Shown: in pieces, positions 34,464 through 45,452 of the stretch
Layout of the letters: each line of letters starts with the position of its first letter
Position numbering within the stretch: the stretch's first letter is position 1
Assembly (NCBI GenBank): GCA_038380435.1
Contig: JAWZYU010000007.1
Coordinates: forward strand, 25,709,001-25,773,000
Reading direction: 5' to 3'
Length of the DNA stretch: 64,000 nucleotides
DNA from: Ryuthela nishihirai
Lineage: Eukaryota; Arthropoda; Arachnida; Araneae; Heptathelidae
Position numbers and translations under genes: made by a program
The notes under the pieces: generated by a model
Told to the model about the DNA's origin: nothing
The model's input: the letters and a program-made list of their open reading frames with translations, nothing else
Databases searched by the model: none

Positions 34464-34783
34464 TACAGATTAAACGAGCTAGCACCACTATGCTTCTCGC
34501 TATTTCCATTTTCTCTACCACTTGCCGCCTATTCTCCTGCGGAGCAAACTTTAATATCATTTTCAATTTTCTTACCTCAGCAAATGACTTCAGCAAGTAA
34601 CATTTACATATACACAATTGAAAACTATAAAAGCATAATACATTAATGAAAAAATACTATGATAAGCATATATTATTAGTCAAAATATGTCGTTTGACTA
34701 GAATTCAACTGTCACTTATTTTTTTAAAAGATGAACGGCATCCGGTTCTGTCCGGGTCTCTCACTTTTTATCTGTATATTGGT

Positions 34784-35300
34784 CGAGTGGTTAGCGAGCT
34801 AGGCTACTGATCTAAGGAACCTGAGTTCGAGGCCCGGGAAAGGCATGGATGTTTGTGTTGTTTTTCTGCTGAGGCCTACCATCCCACAGACCAGCCTGCC
34901 TTGTAGGCACGAGCTGTCAAAAAAAAAAAACATTCTGGGTCTTACTAAGAGTCTCCACCCCGGGTGCCGATCGAGCTTGGATCTATATATCCTTGCACAT
35001 TTGCAAACCGGGGAATAGATTAAAGTAAGGTTTCTTCCGGTGGTCAGCTTTCCTTCTATAGGACTGCTGCCATGTGAGGCTGGGGTTGAGGTGCGCCTAT
35101 AGGGCGTATTCCTTGCCCCCGGCTCTAAATGGTCATGGCTTTTCATAACCAGGTAGTGCTGTACAAGCGGAACCGGGAATTGCCGTGGTTGCATAAGATT
35201 GCAACAAAAGAGATTCATCCCACAGACTTACTATAGCATACAAACTGACAGGCTATTTTCGGACCTCTGTGTCAAGAAATTGCTTGAGGGGATATTTATT
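34784..35300 (+). mobile_element. SINE-B long or interrupted variant
   Basis: The tRNA-like head (gtcgagtggttagcgagcta, ggcccgggaaaggcatgg) and tttttctgctgaggc are at 34784-34885. The 3' blocks (tatagcatacaaactgacag, ttgcttgaggggatatttat) resume at 35229. The intervening ~340 bp, starting near an A-run at 34920, is absent from other copies. It contains no visible terminal repeats. Either an insertion or a longer subfamily. Confidence 0.7.
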
Positions 35301-36319
35301 ATTTATTTTCTTTATTCTGACTTTCACTGCACAATAGGGTAATTTGTGAAGACCCCTTCCCCGATCCTTTAGCAGAGATTCAACACGAAGAATTGCTTGC
35401 TTTGCTCAGGTAGTTGCTGACTTCAGCTCATGCTCTCATAGCCCTTGGCTTTGTCGTAAACTACCAGGATTTTCCCCCCCATTTCAACAGATTTTTGTAC
35501 ACTGTTGCAGACGCGAAAGCAGGATTCGATTTCGGTGGGGGGGGGGGGGGCGAGAATTCAGTTTCGGTGGTTTTTATGGAACAAACTTTGAGTAGGGTTT
35601 CCCAATTTCTAAAATATTCCACCGGACAGGAAAGATTAAAATTATATTCTATATGGGAAAAGATTTTTTAGTTTTTTTATAACTGTTTTTTATTTCGTAC
35701 ATAAAACTGGTGCTAAAATAAAATGATACAAAGAGAACTGTGTGGGATTCCTTTTTAAGAAGATAGATAAGTTAATATTTCGTATAGGACGACCGGATTT
35801 TCAGAAGGGGGTGGTTCCCTCCGAAACCTGCCATGCAGTTCCTGACATATTTGACCGAACTGTCCCAAATTTTGTACGTGGCTTTTTCTTGAATGACCAC
35901 CCCGCTTTGGGTTAAAAAATCAGGTGCTTGCAATGGAAAGTCTTAATAATGCTTTGGAGGGTGTGGAGTATCTGGGAATGGCAGCAGATTTAAACGTTAC
36001 TCCTAAATATTGGCTTTCATTACAGTTAGGGAGCAATAAATTGCAATAACAGATTTGGGAGCGACTTGGGTGTCCCTTCGAAATAACATGATAAATATTT
36101 TCACGTCGTAAAATTTTGAAGCCCCTAACATTATTTCCCGATGAGTTATGGCTGCCACAGAGAGAGACACACACACAGACAGACTTCTTTCATTATAGAT
36201 TCTTATGGAGAACCGCATAACGCGATTTCAGTTTACAGGATCTTTTTACAAAAACGCAAATATCTCGATATTTGGGACTACCTCTGTTTGCATAAAAAAA
36301 TATTATTTAACGCTACTGA
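35301..36319. other. Unassigned interval
   Basis: Contains a G-run (35537-35550) and a short CA/GA-rich stretch (36160-36182). No recognisable gene or repeat. Confidence 0.35.
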
Positions 36320-36575
36320 TTGGATTGTTTTACCATTTAAGGGCATTTGTTCTACATACAATAGGCTAAGGGGCCAGGTCACAAAGAACCCATGATCTCA
36401 GAGATGGTTGGGGAAGGGGATCCACTGAACAGCTTTCAAGAGACAGATGGAAACTTTCCGTCAAGGACATCCAGCATGTCATTTAGCATGCACAGGATAT
36501 GTCTCTCCTGAATATGAGCAATGGCTTAGCGTCCTATCCGACGGACGGCCGCCTTTACCAAGGTCACCAGTGTTT
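36320..36575 (-). mobile_element. SINE-A, head missing, old
   Basis: From ttggattgttttaccattta through tccgacggacggccgccttt. Diverged. Recognisable by the central ggtcacaaagaaccc and cagctttcaagagacagatg blocks. Confidence 0.75.
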
Positions 36576-37990
36576 CTTTTCTCAACGGTGATACCCTTAC
36601 TTGGAAACGCTGATTACTAGCATGGGGTCTACCATCCGAAACAACCCCCACAGCAATATTATTGATATTTTTGTAACACAAACACTGATTATAACTATTA
36701 ACAGCACATTAAATAGTATTAAACTACTACTTTTCCATACAGCTGAAATTAACTCGGATCTTGAATTTATCGCTGAAGGAGAATTGTGTATGATTTACAG
36801 CTAAAAAACCTACTTAATTTTCAAATGAAATCAGAAATTATTATCTAGTTGTATTACTAAATTACAGATAACCGTAAAAAAAAATTTGTTAGCGCAATAT
36901 AGTAATATAAAATTATTACTTATTAAATAATGCTTCTAAGAATATTTCAATTTTTTATCCTCTTTTATTATACAGCCGTTTTGCATTTTCACCTTTATTA
37001 ATTTCTTCCTTTAAAACAGACAGAAGTCAAGCCTCAACAATGTCGAGGGTTGTGATAAAAGCTAATAATTTAAGTTACGTACCTGGGGACTATAATGCAA
37101 AATGGAGCAGCCACTTTCATATATAGATGCATGAAACTTCGTAAGTCCAATGTAATTTTATAACTTTCAAGGCACAAAAAAACTCTCACTACGTTAAACT
37201 CAATTTGTTTCCCTCAACAGAATCTCTTTATTCTATACCTATTCTAAAGTCTGTTGGAATTTCCTTTTCGACCATGTCACGTCAGATGTTGTGATGAATG
37301 ACATCAAAAAGGAGTCTCACACTAAATGGGTCACTAGGAGTTTGACATGACAAAGGACAATCGTTTGCTTTCTTGCTTCGAACATCTACTCTTTCTTCTC
37401 GGTTACGGTCATCGGTCAAGTGTTCGGATTACACCAGACGTCTTTCTTTCTTAATACTCTCACTTTTGAGGAAATACATTTGTCGCAAACAACGAAAATG
37501 CAGTTGTCTTCTTTTGTTAAGAAAAGACAAAAAATCTTTTCACCTCCTATGACACTCTTTTGTACTACACCTATTTCAAATAGAGTCGCTCAGAATTGAA
37601 AACGTACTAACAATGAATACTGATTATTGATTGGGCAATTACGATTCGATTAATGGGTGAATCGATTATTTGACATCGAGATTCGATTCCAACAAGCGAG
37701 TATCCAAAATTTCTTTTTTTGAGGTGGGTGCTGAACCTAAAATATTTTCAATTATCTTGAAAATATTCTTGACATGCCATGTACAATAGTGTAGCTCCGA
37801 GAAATATGTCCTTATTTTAATCCTAACATAGTTTTCTTTATGTCAGATTTATTATTGGTGTGCTTTTAATGAAGAAAACGTTTCCACGTCTTCAATTTAG
37901 AAGAGAAACTGTAAGTGTATTCTTTAGATATTCGTTGCTTTTTTCCTGAACGTGAAGTCTGTGTTTCGAGACTAGAGCCACCATTAACAG
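36576..37990. other. Unassigned interval
   Basis: Nothing that I can name. 37230-37470 (minus) has short stretches that might be from a Penelope-like protein, but this is too weak to call. Confidence 0.3.
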
Positions 37991-38388
37991 AGAAAGCCGG
38001 CTTGTAGTCCTTGAACTTCAGCCCTTGGCAGTAAGACAGCGAACATTAGATCGACCTTCATTCTCCCCTCCGTAGTCCTGCTGACGCAAGTACAGCCCCA
38101 TAACATACCCTCTGTTCCTCATCTGCGTTAATTATATCTCTGCGATACGTCATGCCTTCAGACACCCAAGGAAACATGAATGTCACGGAGAAAGCCGGTT
38201 TGTAGTCCTTGAACTTCAGCCCTTGGCAGTAAGGCAGCGAACATTAGATCGACCTTCATTCTCCCCTCCGTAGTCCTGCTGACCGGAAGTTCAGCCCCAT
38301 AACATACCCTCTGTTCCTCACCTGCGTTAATTGTGTCTCAGCGATACGTCATGCCTTCAGACACCCAAGGCAACATGAATGTCACAGA
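37991..38388. repeat. Tandem duplication, 198-bp period
   Basis: The segment from gaaagccggcttgtagtcct to the catgaatgtcac(g/a)gag boundary occurs twice, 198 bp apart, with only scattered differences. Possibly coding ancestry: the second copy leads into a 97-codon frame (38333-38626). Confidence 0.9.
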
Positions 38389-38503
38389 GAATAATGAGAA
38401 ATTGTACTTGGATTTCATGTCAAAAATCGAAGGCATGAGTTTTATCTTTGGCAAAATGTGTAATGAAAAATCAGCTAGCCAAAGTGACAAAACGTCTTTT
38501 GAA

Positions 38504-38870
38504 AAAGAGAAAACCGAAGCCATCAAACTGTTTGAACTTGCTTCACAAAGCATCACGCCCAATCTTCCTCGCCAGGAACTGCTGCCAGTCCTACCGACAC
38601 TGCCACAAGTGAATCTTCCGTATTAGTATATATCTTACCGCTAAAGTGCACAAATCAGTTAATGTGCACATTACCTGATTTCTGCACTTTAGCGGAGAAA
38701 AAGAGAAAACCGAAGCCATCAAACTGTTTGAACTTGCTTCACAAAGCATCACGCCCAATCTTCCTCGCCAGGAACTGCTGCCAGTCCTACCGACACTGCC
38801 ACAAGTGAATCTTCCGTATTAGTATATATCTTACCGCTAAAGTGCAGAAATCAGTTAATGTGCACATTAC
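38504..38870. repeat. Tandem duplication, 196-bp period
   Basis: gaaaaagagaaaaccgaagc through gttaatgtgcacattacct is repeated almost exactly 196 bp downstream. The first copy is followed by a palindrome (38633-38697). The second runs into the palindrome-rich element. The copies differ at few sites, so the event is recent. Confidence 0.9.
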
Positions 38871-39853
38871 CTAGCTAATCTGCAGATTAACTAGGGTGAT
38901 TAGTTAAAGTGCGGAAAATTGTTTCATTTCTCAAATTACCTAGATAATCTGCAAATTACCTAGATAATCTGCACATTACCTACTAGGCACTAGTTAAAGT
39001 GAAAATAAGATCTTTGCTGGAACAACAGCAACGTTTCTGTACGCTTAAATTAACATAATGTTATTTATTTATTTTTCGATATCTAAAGAATCAAGTTTAT
39101 ACAATCAATCAACAAATTAGTTGATATGTTATCGTTAAAGTGTATAATTCAGTTATTTCATAGAATACCTAGTTATTTCATGAAATAACTGATCAAATCA
39201 GTTAAAGCGTGTAATAAATTAATAATTCCACACTTTAACTAGTTATTCTATGAAATAACTAATGATAGACAATTAAAGTGTAAAATAAACAATCTGACTG
39301 AATTATACAGCATACAAAATGTTATTTATATAGACGCAATAAAATCATTTGTTACAACAGGGATTACTAAAATGGCATTTGGAATTGCCCTATTGTGCGA
39401 AGGCCAAGTAAGAACGAATCCGTAAAGTGGTGAATCTCTTGAATATGAATCTTCGTGTCACGTGATTAAGTCGTCCGCATTATAAAAAACGCCCCGGATG
39501 AGCGGAGGCCAAGTGAGAACGAATCAGTAAAGTGATTCATTCTTGAGAAGGAATCACTAAAGTGATTCGTTCTCACTTGACCTGCTCATTTTGGGGGCGT
39601 TTTTTTATAATTCGGACGACTGATTCATGTTGACAGAGGGATGACCTGGTTTCAACTCTACTCTCGGACACTAGAAATAGTCTTTTTTTTTTACTTTTGA
39701 ACTTTAACGATACGGAAGCCGTTAATGTGCACATTACCTAGGTAAAATGCGGAAAACTCTTGATTCCGCACTTTAAGGGAGCAAATCAGTTAATCTGCAG
39801 ATTAGCTAGATAATGTGCACATTAACGGCTTTCGAGCTTTAGCGGTAACATAT
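38633..39853. mobile_element. Palindrome-rich element with TTACCGCTAAAG ends
   Basis: TTACCGCTAAAGTGC at 38633 and again at about 38829 faces the complementary gctttagcggtaa at 39836-39848. Between them are nested inverted repeats built from a few words (GTTAATGTGCACATTA, CTAGATAATCTGCA, TTAAAGTGCGGAA, TAGTTATTCTATGAAATAACT). One perfect pair is AAGCCGTTAATGTGCACATT at 39717-39737 against its complement at 39815-39836. No protein seen. It sits in the middle of a LINE ORF1-like region. Unclassified. Confidence 0.55.
39469..39621. repeat. Foldback, about 70-bp arms
   Basis: agtcgtccgcattataaaaa and acgcccc on the left match ggggcgt, ttttttataattcggacgac and t on the right. The inner arms pair aagtgagaacgaatc with gattcgttctcactt. 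A small spacer contains cattcttgagaagg. It lies inside the palindrome-rich element and may be a separate nested MITE. Confidence 0.8.
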
Positions 39854-40795
39854 ACAGTATGATTAACAACATCAATACAAAACTGGACAAGTACAAATCG
39901 GACCTATCCGAAAAAATAGAAATAGCGAAGTTGAAAATTAAAGAGATTAAAAACAGCAGCATTCTTACATCATCTAACGTAAAAAGAAATGATGAAAACC
40001 ACATTTCTCACCCATCACAAGCTATATATGCGGAAATTGTTACAAGCGGAAGTTCTCGCAATGCCGATCTCCAAGGTGTGATACCATCAAAATCAATAGA
40101 CTCCCCATTCAGAATAATAACAGATTTATAACTACAAACGAACCGAAAAAACAGCCATATACTTTATTGAAGGGACGAGAGTATTAATATAGTGGAAACC
40201 AAAAAATAAAGAGAATATTAGTGAATAAGATCAGCCCTACTACTATAGCGGAAGATATCGCCAATATGATTTCAAAAGTAAAATGCAATTTTGAATGCAT
40301 CAAATTAAACAGAAAAAATGTGGATCTGTATGCTTTCATTCACTATTGCCAGTTCAGAAGAAAATATAGAAATGCTTTTTCCTGAATATTCTGATTTATG
40401 GCCTAAGGGAATATATATTTCAGAATTTAGAGGACGCCCCAAATATATCACTAGAGATCCAATTGCTTTCAAGTCAGAGCCTATGGTAACAACAGCTAAA
40501 AAAACCTTCAAAGCGACTCACTAGGAGTAGTACATGCAGGGGCTTTTAATGAATCTTCGAAGCATTTGCAACAAGCTTGCAAAACTTCATCATTACATTG
40601 AATATCATGAAATTGATTTCTTATGTATTACTGAATATTGGTTGGATTCTACATACATCGATAGCATGATATGTCCACTAGTCTACAGCATTTTCCGAAA
40701 AGACCTAGTAGGTATACAAGGAGGAAGTGTCTGCAGTTTTTATGGACAATAGGTTAAATTACCTCCAAGTCTTAGCGACCTTTGATCAAGACATT

Positions 40796-41176
40796 GGGGC
40801 GAGGGTGGCTCAGTCGGTAGCGCGCCAGGCTCGTAATCTGTAGTTCCCAGGTTCGAGTCCCAGCTGGGTCAGCGTTGAGATTTATCTCTGCAAAATTCCC
40901 CGCCCTGCCCACGGTCAGTAGGGGACACCGATGGGCTTGGAAAGGCCGCCATCCGTCGGATGGGACGTTAAGCCGTGTGGGAGAGCCATACTCTGTGCAC
41001 GTTAAAGAACACGCTGGATGGCCTTGACGGGAGGCTACCATCTGTCTCCCAACAGCTGTTCCAGTGGGTCCCCTCCCCCAACCTTCTCTGAGCCTTCGGG
41101 GTCCATGTGAACTGGCCATTTAGCCCATGGTGTGCAAAAAAGTGCCGCTCAGAGGTAAAACAACCCCAACAGCCCA
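40796..41176 (+). mobile_element. SINE-A inside a LINE endonuclease
   Basis: A near-consensus full-length copy, with a 15-bp deletion in the GCCCCGTGTGCGG block. Flanked by atcaagacatt (40785-40795 and 41177-41187), a perfect 11-bp duplication. Its removal restores continuity of LINE endonuclease homology, so it postdates the LINE. Confidence 0.95.
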
Positions 41177-42161
41177 ATCAAGACATTTTCGAAGTTATTG
41201 CCATTGATATCCTCTTTGAAGGAGATCTTTACTGTAGAATCTATACCATTTATTTTCCTCCCTCCTTTTCCGGCAATCACGAATATGTGAACAATCTGTT
41301 CTCCTTTTTTGGAACACTCCATTACTTCCATCAATAATGTGCACCTGCTTTTTGTTGTTGACTTTAATTTCATTTCCGATGATCGCGAATTATCCACAGC
41401 AACTAACAACATCCACGATTATGCATTATTTAAACTTTTCATGGGATTTCGAAAACTTGTAAAATTTCCCACCAGAGGAGACAACTTTCCTGACCTTGTC
41501 TTCTGTAACGATGACCTTTATGCCTTGAACTTTGAATCGTTTAAACTCTTTTCACAAAGTGAGAACCCGTCACATATTCCAATAATTTTCAACTTTACTG
41601 CTGAAATTAGGCTTCTCAACCCCTGAAAAGGTACAACTTCCAAAATGCAGATTATGATACTTTATATCGTCGTTTTGGCAAAATATTTGAATTCAACGAT
41701 TTCTCCACATCGACTTTCGACATCCTGATTTCTGACTATAATTAAACCATTAAAAATTGTCTTCTCGAAATTCCTTGTAAAACAAAAATAAAAAACTTTT
41801 TAATACATAGTTGAAGAGACTTGCGTGCAAAAAATGAAACTTTGGAGAAATTGGCCAGTCAACAATACTCCTGAGAATTGCCAAAATCACAATATTTCCT
41901 GAGAAATTACAATTAGCCCATGGAGCATTATGAATCTTTAGTCCTTCACATCTGTGTGATTAAAAATCAAAACGAAATTTTCATGAACGTCAGGCGAAAA
42001 TTGAACGGCTGTCGTCACATCCCACCTTTGAAAACAAACGATGGCTCTGTAGCAACTACAGATTTTGAGAAAACAGTCCTCCTTGCTGATACCTTCAACC
42101 AATTTTATGCACCAGATGATGAAAAACAAATTACCTAAATAAAATAAAAAATAAATAAATA

Positions 42162-42231
42162 CCCCCTCAAGTAGCTGCTTGCCACAGAAGTTTGACAGGA
42201 GCCTGTCAATTTATATGCCATAGTATAATCC
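42162..42231 (-). mobile_element. SINE-B 3' fragment
   Basis: accccctcaagtagctgctt, gccacagaagtttgacagga and gcctgtcaatttatatgcca match the distal body. It stops before the tRNA-like head and abuts the Tc1 relic. Confidence 0.8.
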
Positions 42232-42239
42232 ATCCATGC

Positions 42240-42850
42240 ACGGCGTTCTAGTGCAATGATGCCTAGAAAGCCGTGCATGGGTGTGCGAATGGCATCGCAT
42301 CGTCTTTTCAGACGACTCCTGCTTCAGTATTCAGCACCATGATGGATGAATCCGTATCTGGAAGTACCGCGGCGACAGGCTCAGTGAGACATGCATGATG
42401 CAGCGCTTTTCAGGTCCTGTCCCAGGTGTTATGGTATAAGGTGTCATTGGATCCACTCACGCATGCGCCTCGCGTGCATTACCGGTACTTTGAACAGCCA
42501 GCGTTACATAACTAAGATGTTGAAGCCTGATGTCATACCTTATCTTCAGGGGCTCTCTGATGACATATACCAACAGGACAATGCCCGACCACATGTGACA
42601 TGCATCATCTGACAATCCCTGAATAGCCACCATGACACTTCTGTCTTGGCCTGCGTGTTCAGAGGATCTGTCCCCAATTGAGCATGTGTGGTCCATGATC
42701 TCACGACGACTAGCACACCAGACACCAGCAACTGCTACAACAGATGAACTTTGGCTACGTATCAAAACTGCATGATATTCCCCAAACACACATCCGACGT
42801 CTCATCCTCTCAATGCCGGACCGTGTAGCAGCGGTCTTGTGTAACCATCA
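42240..42850 (+). pseudogene. Tc1-like transposase relic, catalytic region
   Basis: Contains FSDDSCFSIQHHDGWIRIW (first Asp block, about 42307-42363), PGVMV with a single-base loss after it, LQGLSDDIYQQDNARPH (second Asp block, about 42539-42592) and LSPIEHVWSMISRRL (third catalytic position, Glu, about 42671-42715). The DDE order is intact across frameshifts. The N-terminal DNA-binding part and terminal inverted repeats were not found. It ends at a small hairpin (42835-42887). Confidence 0.8.
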
Positions 42851-42887
42851 GGATCAACAATAAGCTGCTGCTGATGGTTACACAAGA
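42835..42887. repeat. Snapback hairpin, 16-bp arms
   Basis: tcttgtgtaaccatca (42835-42850) is the exact complement of tgatggttacacaaga (42872-42887). The loop is ggatcaacaataagctgctgc. It lies at the junction of the Tc1 relic and LINE sequence. Confidence 0.9.
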
Positions 42888-43516
42888 TACTGATTTCTTT
42901 GTATTCCACAAGTCTAACCGAGTTGTATTTGTAATATTTAATCCTTGTAACATAAGCTATGTATTCACTAAATATGGCTTTGATATCGCTTGTCTTTCCT
43001 GGTGTTGCACTTTTAATGGCCAACAGTGTTTTACGTTGAAAACAATCCCCCCGAGAGTGTCCATGAGCTTTTCGATCTTGGAGTCATGTGCAACGGTACT
43101 ATGTCATTTTCACCCCATTGCAAGAAAGTTCCTACCAAGGCGCTTCGCATTGCCAGCATGATCATAAGAAACTATCGAAAGTGCAATCATATTACCCTCG
43201 CCATTGACTTTATCACTTGTTTAAATCCGTACTTGAATATGCTTCTTCAGTGTGGTGTCCTCAACTGGTGTGTGATATTCTATCATTAAAAAGGCCATAG
43301 GGATGGTTCACTAAAAGACTATCAGGTTACTTTAACTTGGTATGAGAACAAAGGCAGGCAAATCTTAATATTCATTCATTGTAATGGTGAAGACTTGAAC
43401 TGAATCTGAAAGCATACCACAAACTCATTTATGGGACAACTTACCAAAACATCCAACATACCTTGCTAACAAATTCAAGCAGCAACATGAGAAATAAGTC
43501 AAAGAAGTTCCCCAAC

Positions 43517-43549
43517 GGAATGTTAATACCCAATAAGTATTAACATTCC
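43517..43549. repeat. Snapback hairpin, 13-bp arms
   Basis: ggaatgttaatac (43517-43529) pairs exactly with gtattaacattcc (43537-43549), across a 7-bp loop, inside the LINE relic. Confidence 0.85.
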
Positions 43550-43959
43550 TTTGGCGAAGAAAATTTGTAAATATCATTCTTTCGTATGCAGAGCAGGGAG
43601 AGATTGGAATCAACTTCCGACGTACTTGGTGCTTTTGCCAACATTCCAAAGTTTCAACAGAAAATTAAAAGAAGTGGACTTGTCACCGTTCCTTCTATGC
43701 TTTAGATTCTGAACCTTAGAGATTACTTTGTTTCTATATATGCTAACTTTTGTACAGTCATTTGCTTTTTATTTCTTGTTTTTAGTCAACAGGGAAGAAG
43801 TAAGAGTGCTATGCACCATGTAATACTTCTGTCTATTCAATTTTAAGGACATAGATTATTATTTTTCGTGGTTGCAGATGAAATATAAGAGGTTAACGTG
43901 CGCCATTTTCTACAAGCTGAAAAACTGCAACGGTTTCAGCATCTTTTTATTCAATATTG

Positions 43960-44285
43960 GATGGAGTGGCTCAGTCGGTAGCGCGCCAGCTCGTAATCTG
44001 CAGTTCCTAGGTTCGAGTCCCAGCTGGGTCAGCGTCGAGATTTATCTCCGCAAAGATCACCGTCCATCTGATGAGACGTTAAGCAGTGGTCCCGTGTGTG
44101 GGAGATCCATAACCTGTGCACGTGAAAAAAACCACAGGATGACCTTGACGGGAGGGTACCATTTGTCTCCTAACAGCTGTCCAATGGGTCCCGTAACCAC
44201 TTTTCTGAGCCCTCGGAATCCTTATGACCTGGCCATTAACCCATTGTGTGCAAAAAAAGTGCTTCTCAGAGATAAAACAACTCAA
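43960..44285 (+). mobile_element. SINE-A, internal deletion
   Basis: The head is intact (ggctcagtcggtagcgcgcc, ggttcgagtcccagctgggt). The block from AATTCCCCGCCC to GGAAAGGCC is missing. It ends gataaaacaactcaa. Confidence 0.85.
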
Positions 44286-45444
44286 TGTCAGATAACGCGG
44301 AGCTTTCCCCAAATTCTTGAACCGCGACTCTGAAATTTTTTATCGTTTTCTTTCTTGAGCTTTCAAATATTTAAGGCGAATACTTTATCACCCTAAGCCC
44401 ATCCCCTGAATACGGGGCCGCTTCCAAACCACTGATGCATCGGAAATAGCCATTCTTTCCTAGCTGAACCGAATCGAATTCGACCATTTCTTAAGCTTCA
44501 GCTTTTTCACCAGACCAATTCAATTGTGTGCGTCAGAGGAGATTCTGTTAATGGAGATCGCAGGATACAATCCATTATGTTCCTTCCCTTTCATAAAACA
44601 ACAAGTTTTGGTCATCAGATCGTCGACAAAGTCCTCTGTTACCGTAGACCAAGCGAAAATGCTTTGTCGTTTAAAAAGAGATGATGTAATAGATTACACA
44701 ACTGTGAGAAAGGCATATGGTTTTTTCAGTGAGCTGCCTGATGATGTTTCTCAATGTATCCTATTAGGGAGAAGAGAACATTGTATTACATCGTTCAGGT
44801 TTCGATATTTCGGAATCCCGTCTAGTATTCTTTGTCTTTTCTTATATTAAGTCGGTGGCGGATTACCACACATGCGCATGAGGCACTCGTCTAGAGCTTC
44901 GACACTCGCATGGGCCTCAAAACTTCATTTTACAATCAATATAATGCGTTATTTATATACACATCTCGTGTTTATATTTAGATTAAAACTAAATAGGATT
45001 TTTTTTTGTTAAATATAGTAAAATGAACAGATATTTATTTTTTGTTTATAATTAAGTTTTTGTTTATTTTTCAGTATGTTCAAGTTTATACAATTTCTTA
45101 ATTCCCAAGATACTGCTTAAACCTCTAGAATCAAAGGTATCAAGCTTCTAGAAAAATATCAGATTTAATTACATGCATTAAAAGAATAGGACTGTAAGAA
45201 ATGTTTCCAACAACCTGTGTTTGTTAAGTCTTAAAACTGAAAAGTGCCTGTCATCTGATAAGGAGTCCCACTCAGACTAATGAAAAATTTTCAGGTTTAA
45301 GAATTCTTTTTAGTTTGAATTTTAAAGTTGAAATACTTGTTTCTTGAGCAAGCAAAGGAACCATAAACATCTATTAAGTTACTAATTGTAAGATAAGTTT
45401 TTGTAAGATAAGTCCACAATGCCAAGTAATGCCATTTAGCCTTA
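44286..45444. other. Unassigned interval
   Basis: A 108-codon frame at 44524-44850 (+) has no domain that I recognise and weak start context. Probably decayed repeat DNA. Otherwise AT-rich. Confidence 0.3.
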
Positions 45445-45452
45445 ACTGCCAT

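Larger units (their letters stand above)
39859..43700 (+). mobile_element. CR1/Jockey-like LINE relic, broken by a SINE and a Tc1 fragment
   Basis: Parts in order: an ORF1-like segment (39859-40524) with a lysine-rich coiled-coil start and a C-terminal WPKGIYISEFRGRPKY block; an endonuclease segment with NLRSICNKLAKL and HEIDFLCITEYWLDS (40534-40740), continuing after the SINE insertion as FVVDFNFISDD and GDNFPDLVFC (41340-41600); a linker ending ADTFNQFYAPDDE (about 42090); then, beyond a Tc1 relic, RT thumb-type sequence (FLPRRFALPA; LNPYLNML; tgttcagtgtggtgtcc region) at 42890-43700. The RT palm is missing. Many frameshifts. The upstream limit could reach 38333. Confidence 0.7.

Noticed and set aside
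37230..37480. Possible Penelope-like element segment on the minus strand
   Set aside because: Only short, frame-shifted resemblance around a VIRTL-type motif. Not enough to call.
44524..44850. 108-codon open frame
   Set aside because: No recognisable domain and composition like the decayed surroundings. Could be a relic, but unsupported.
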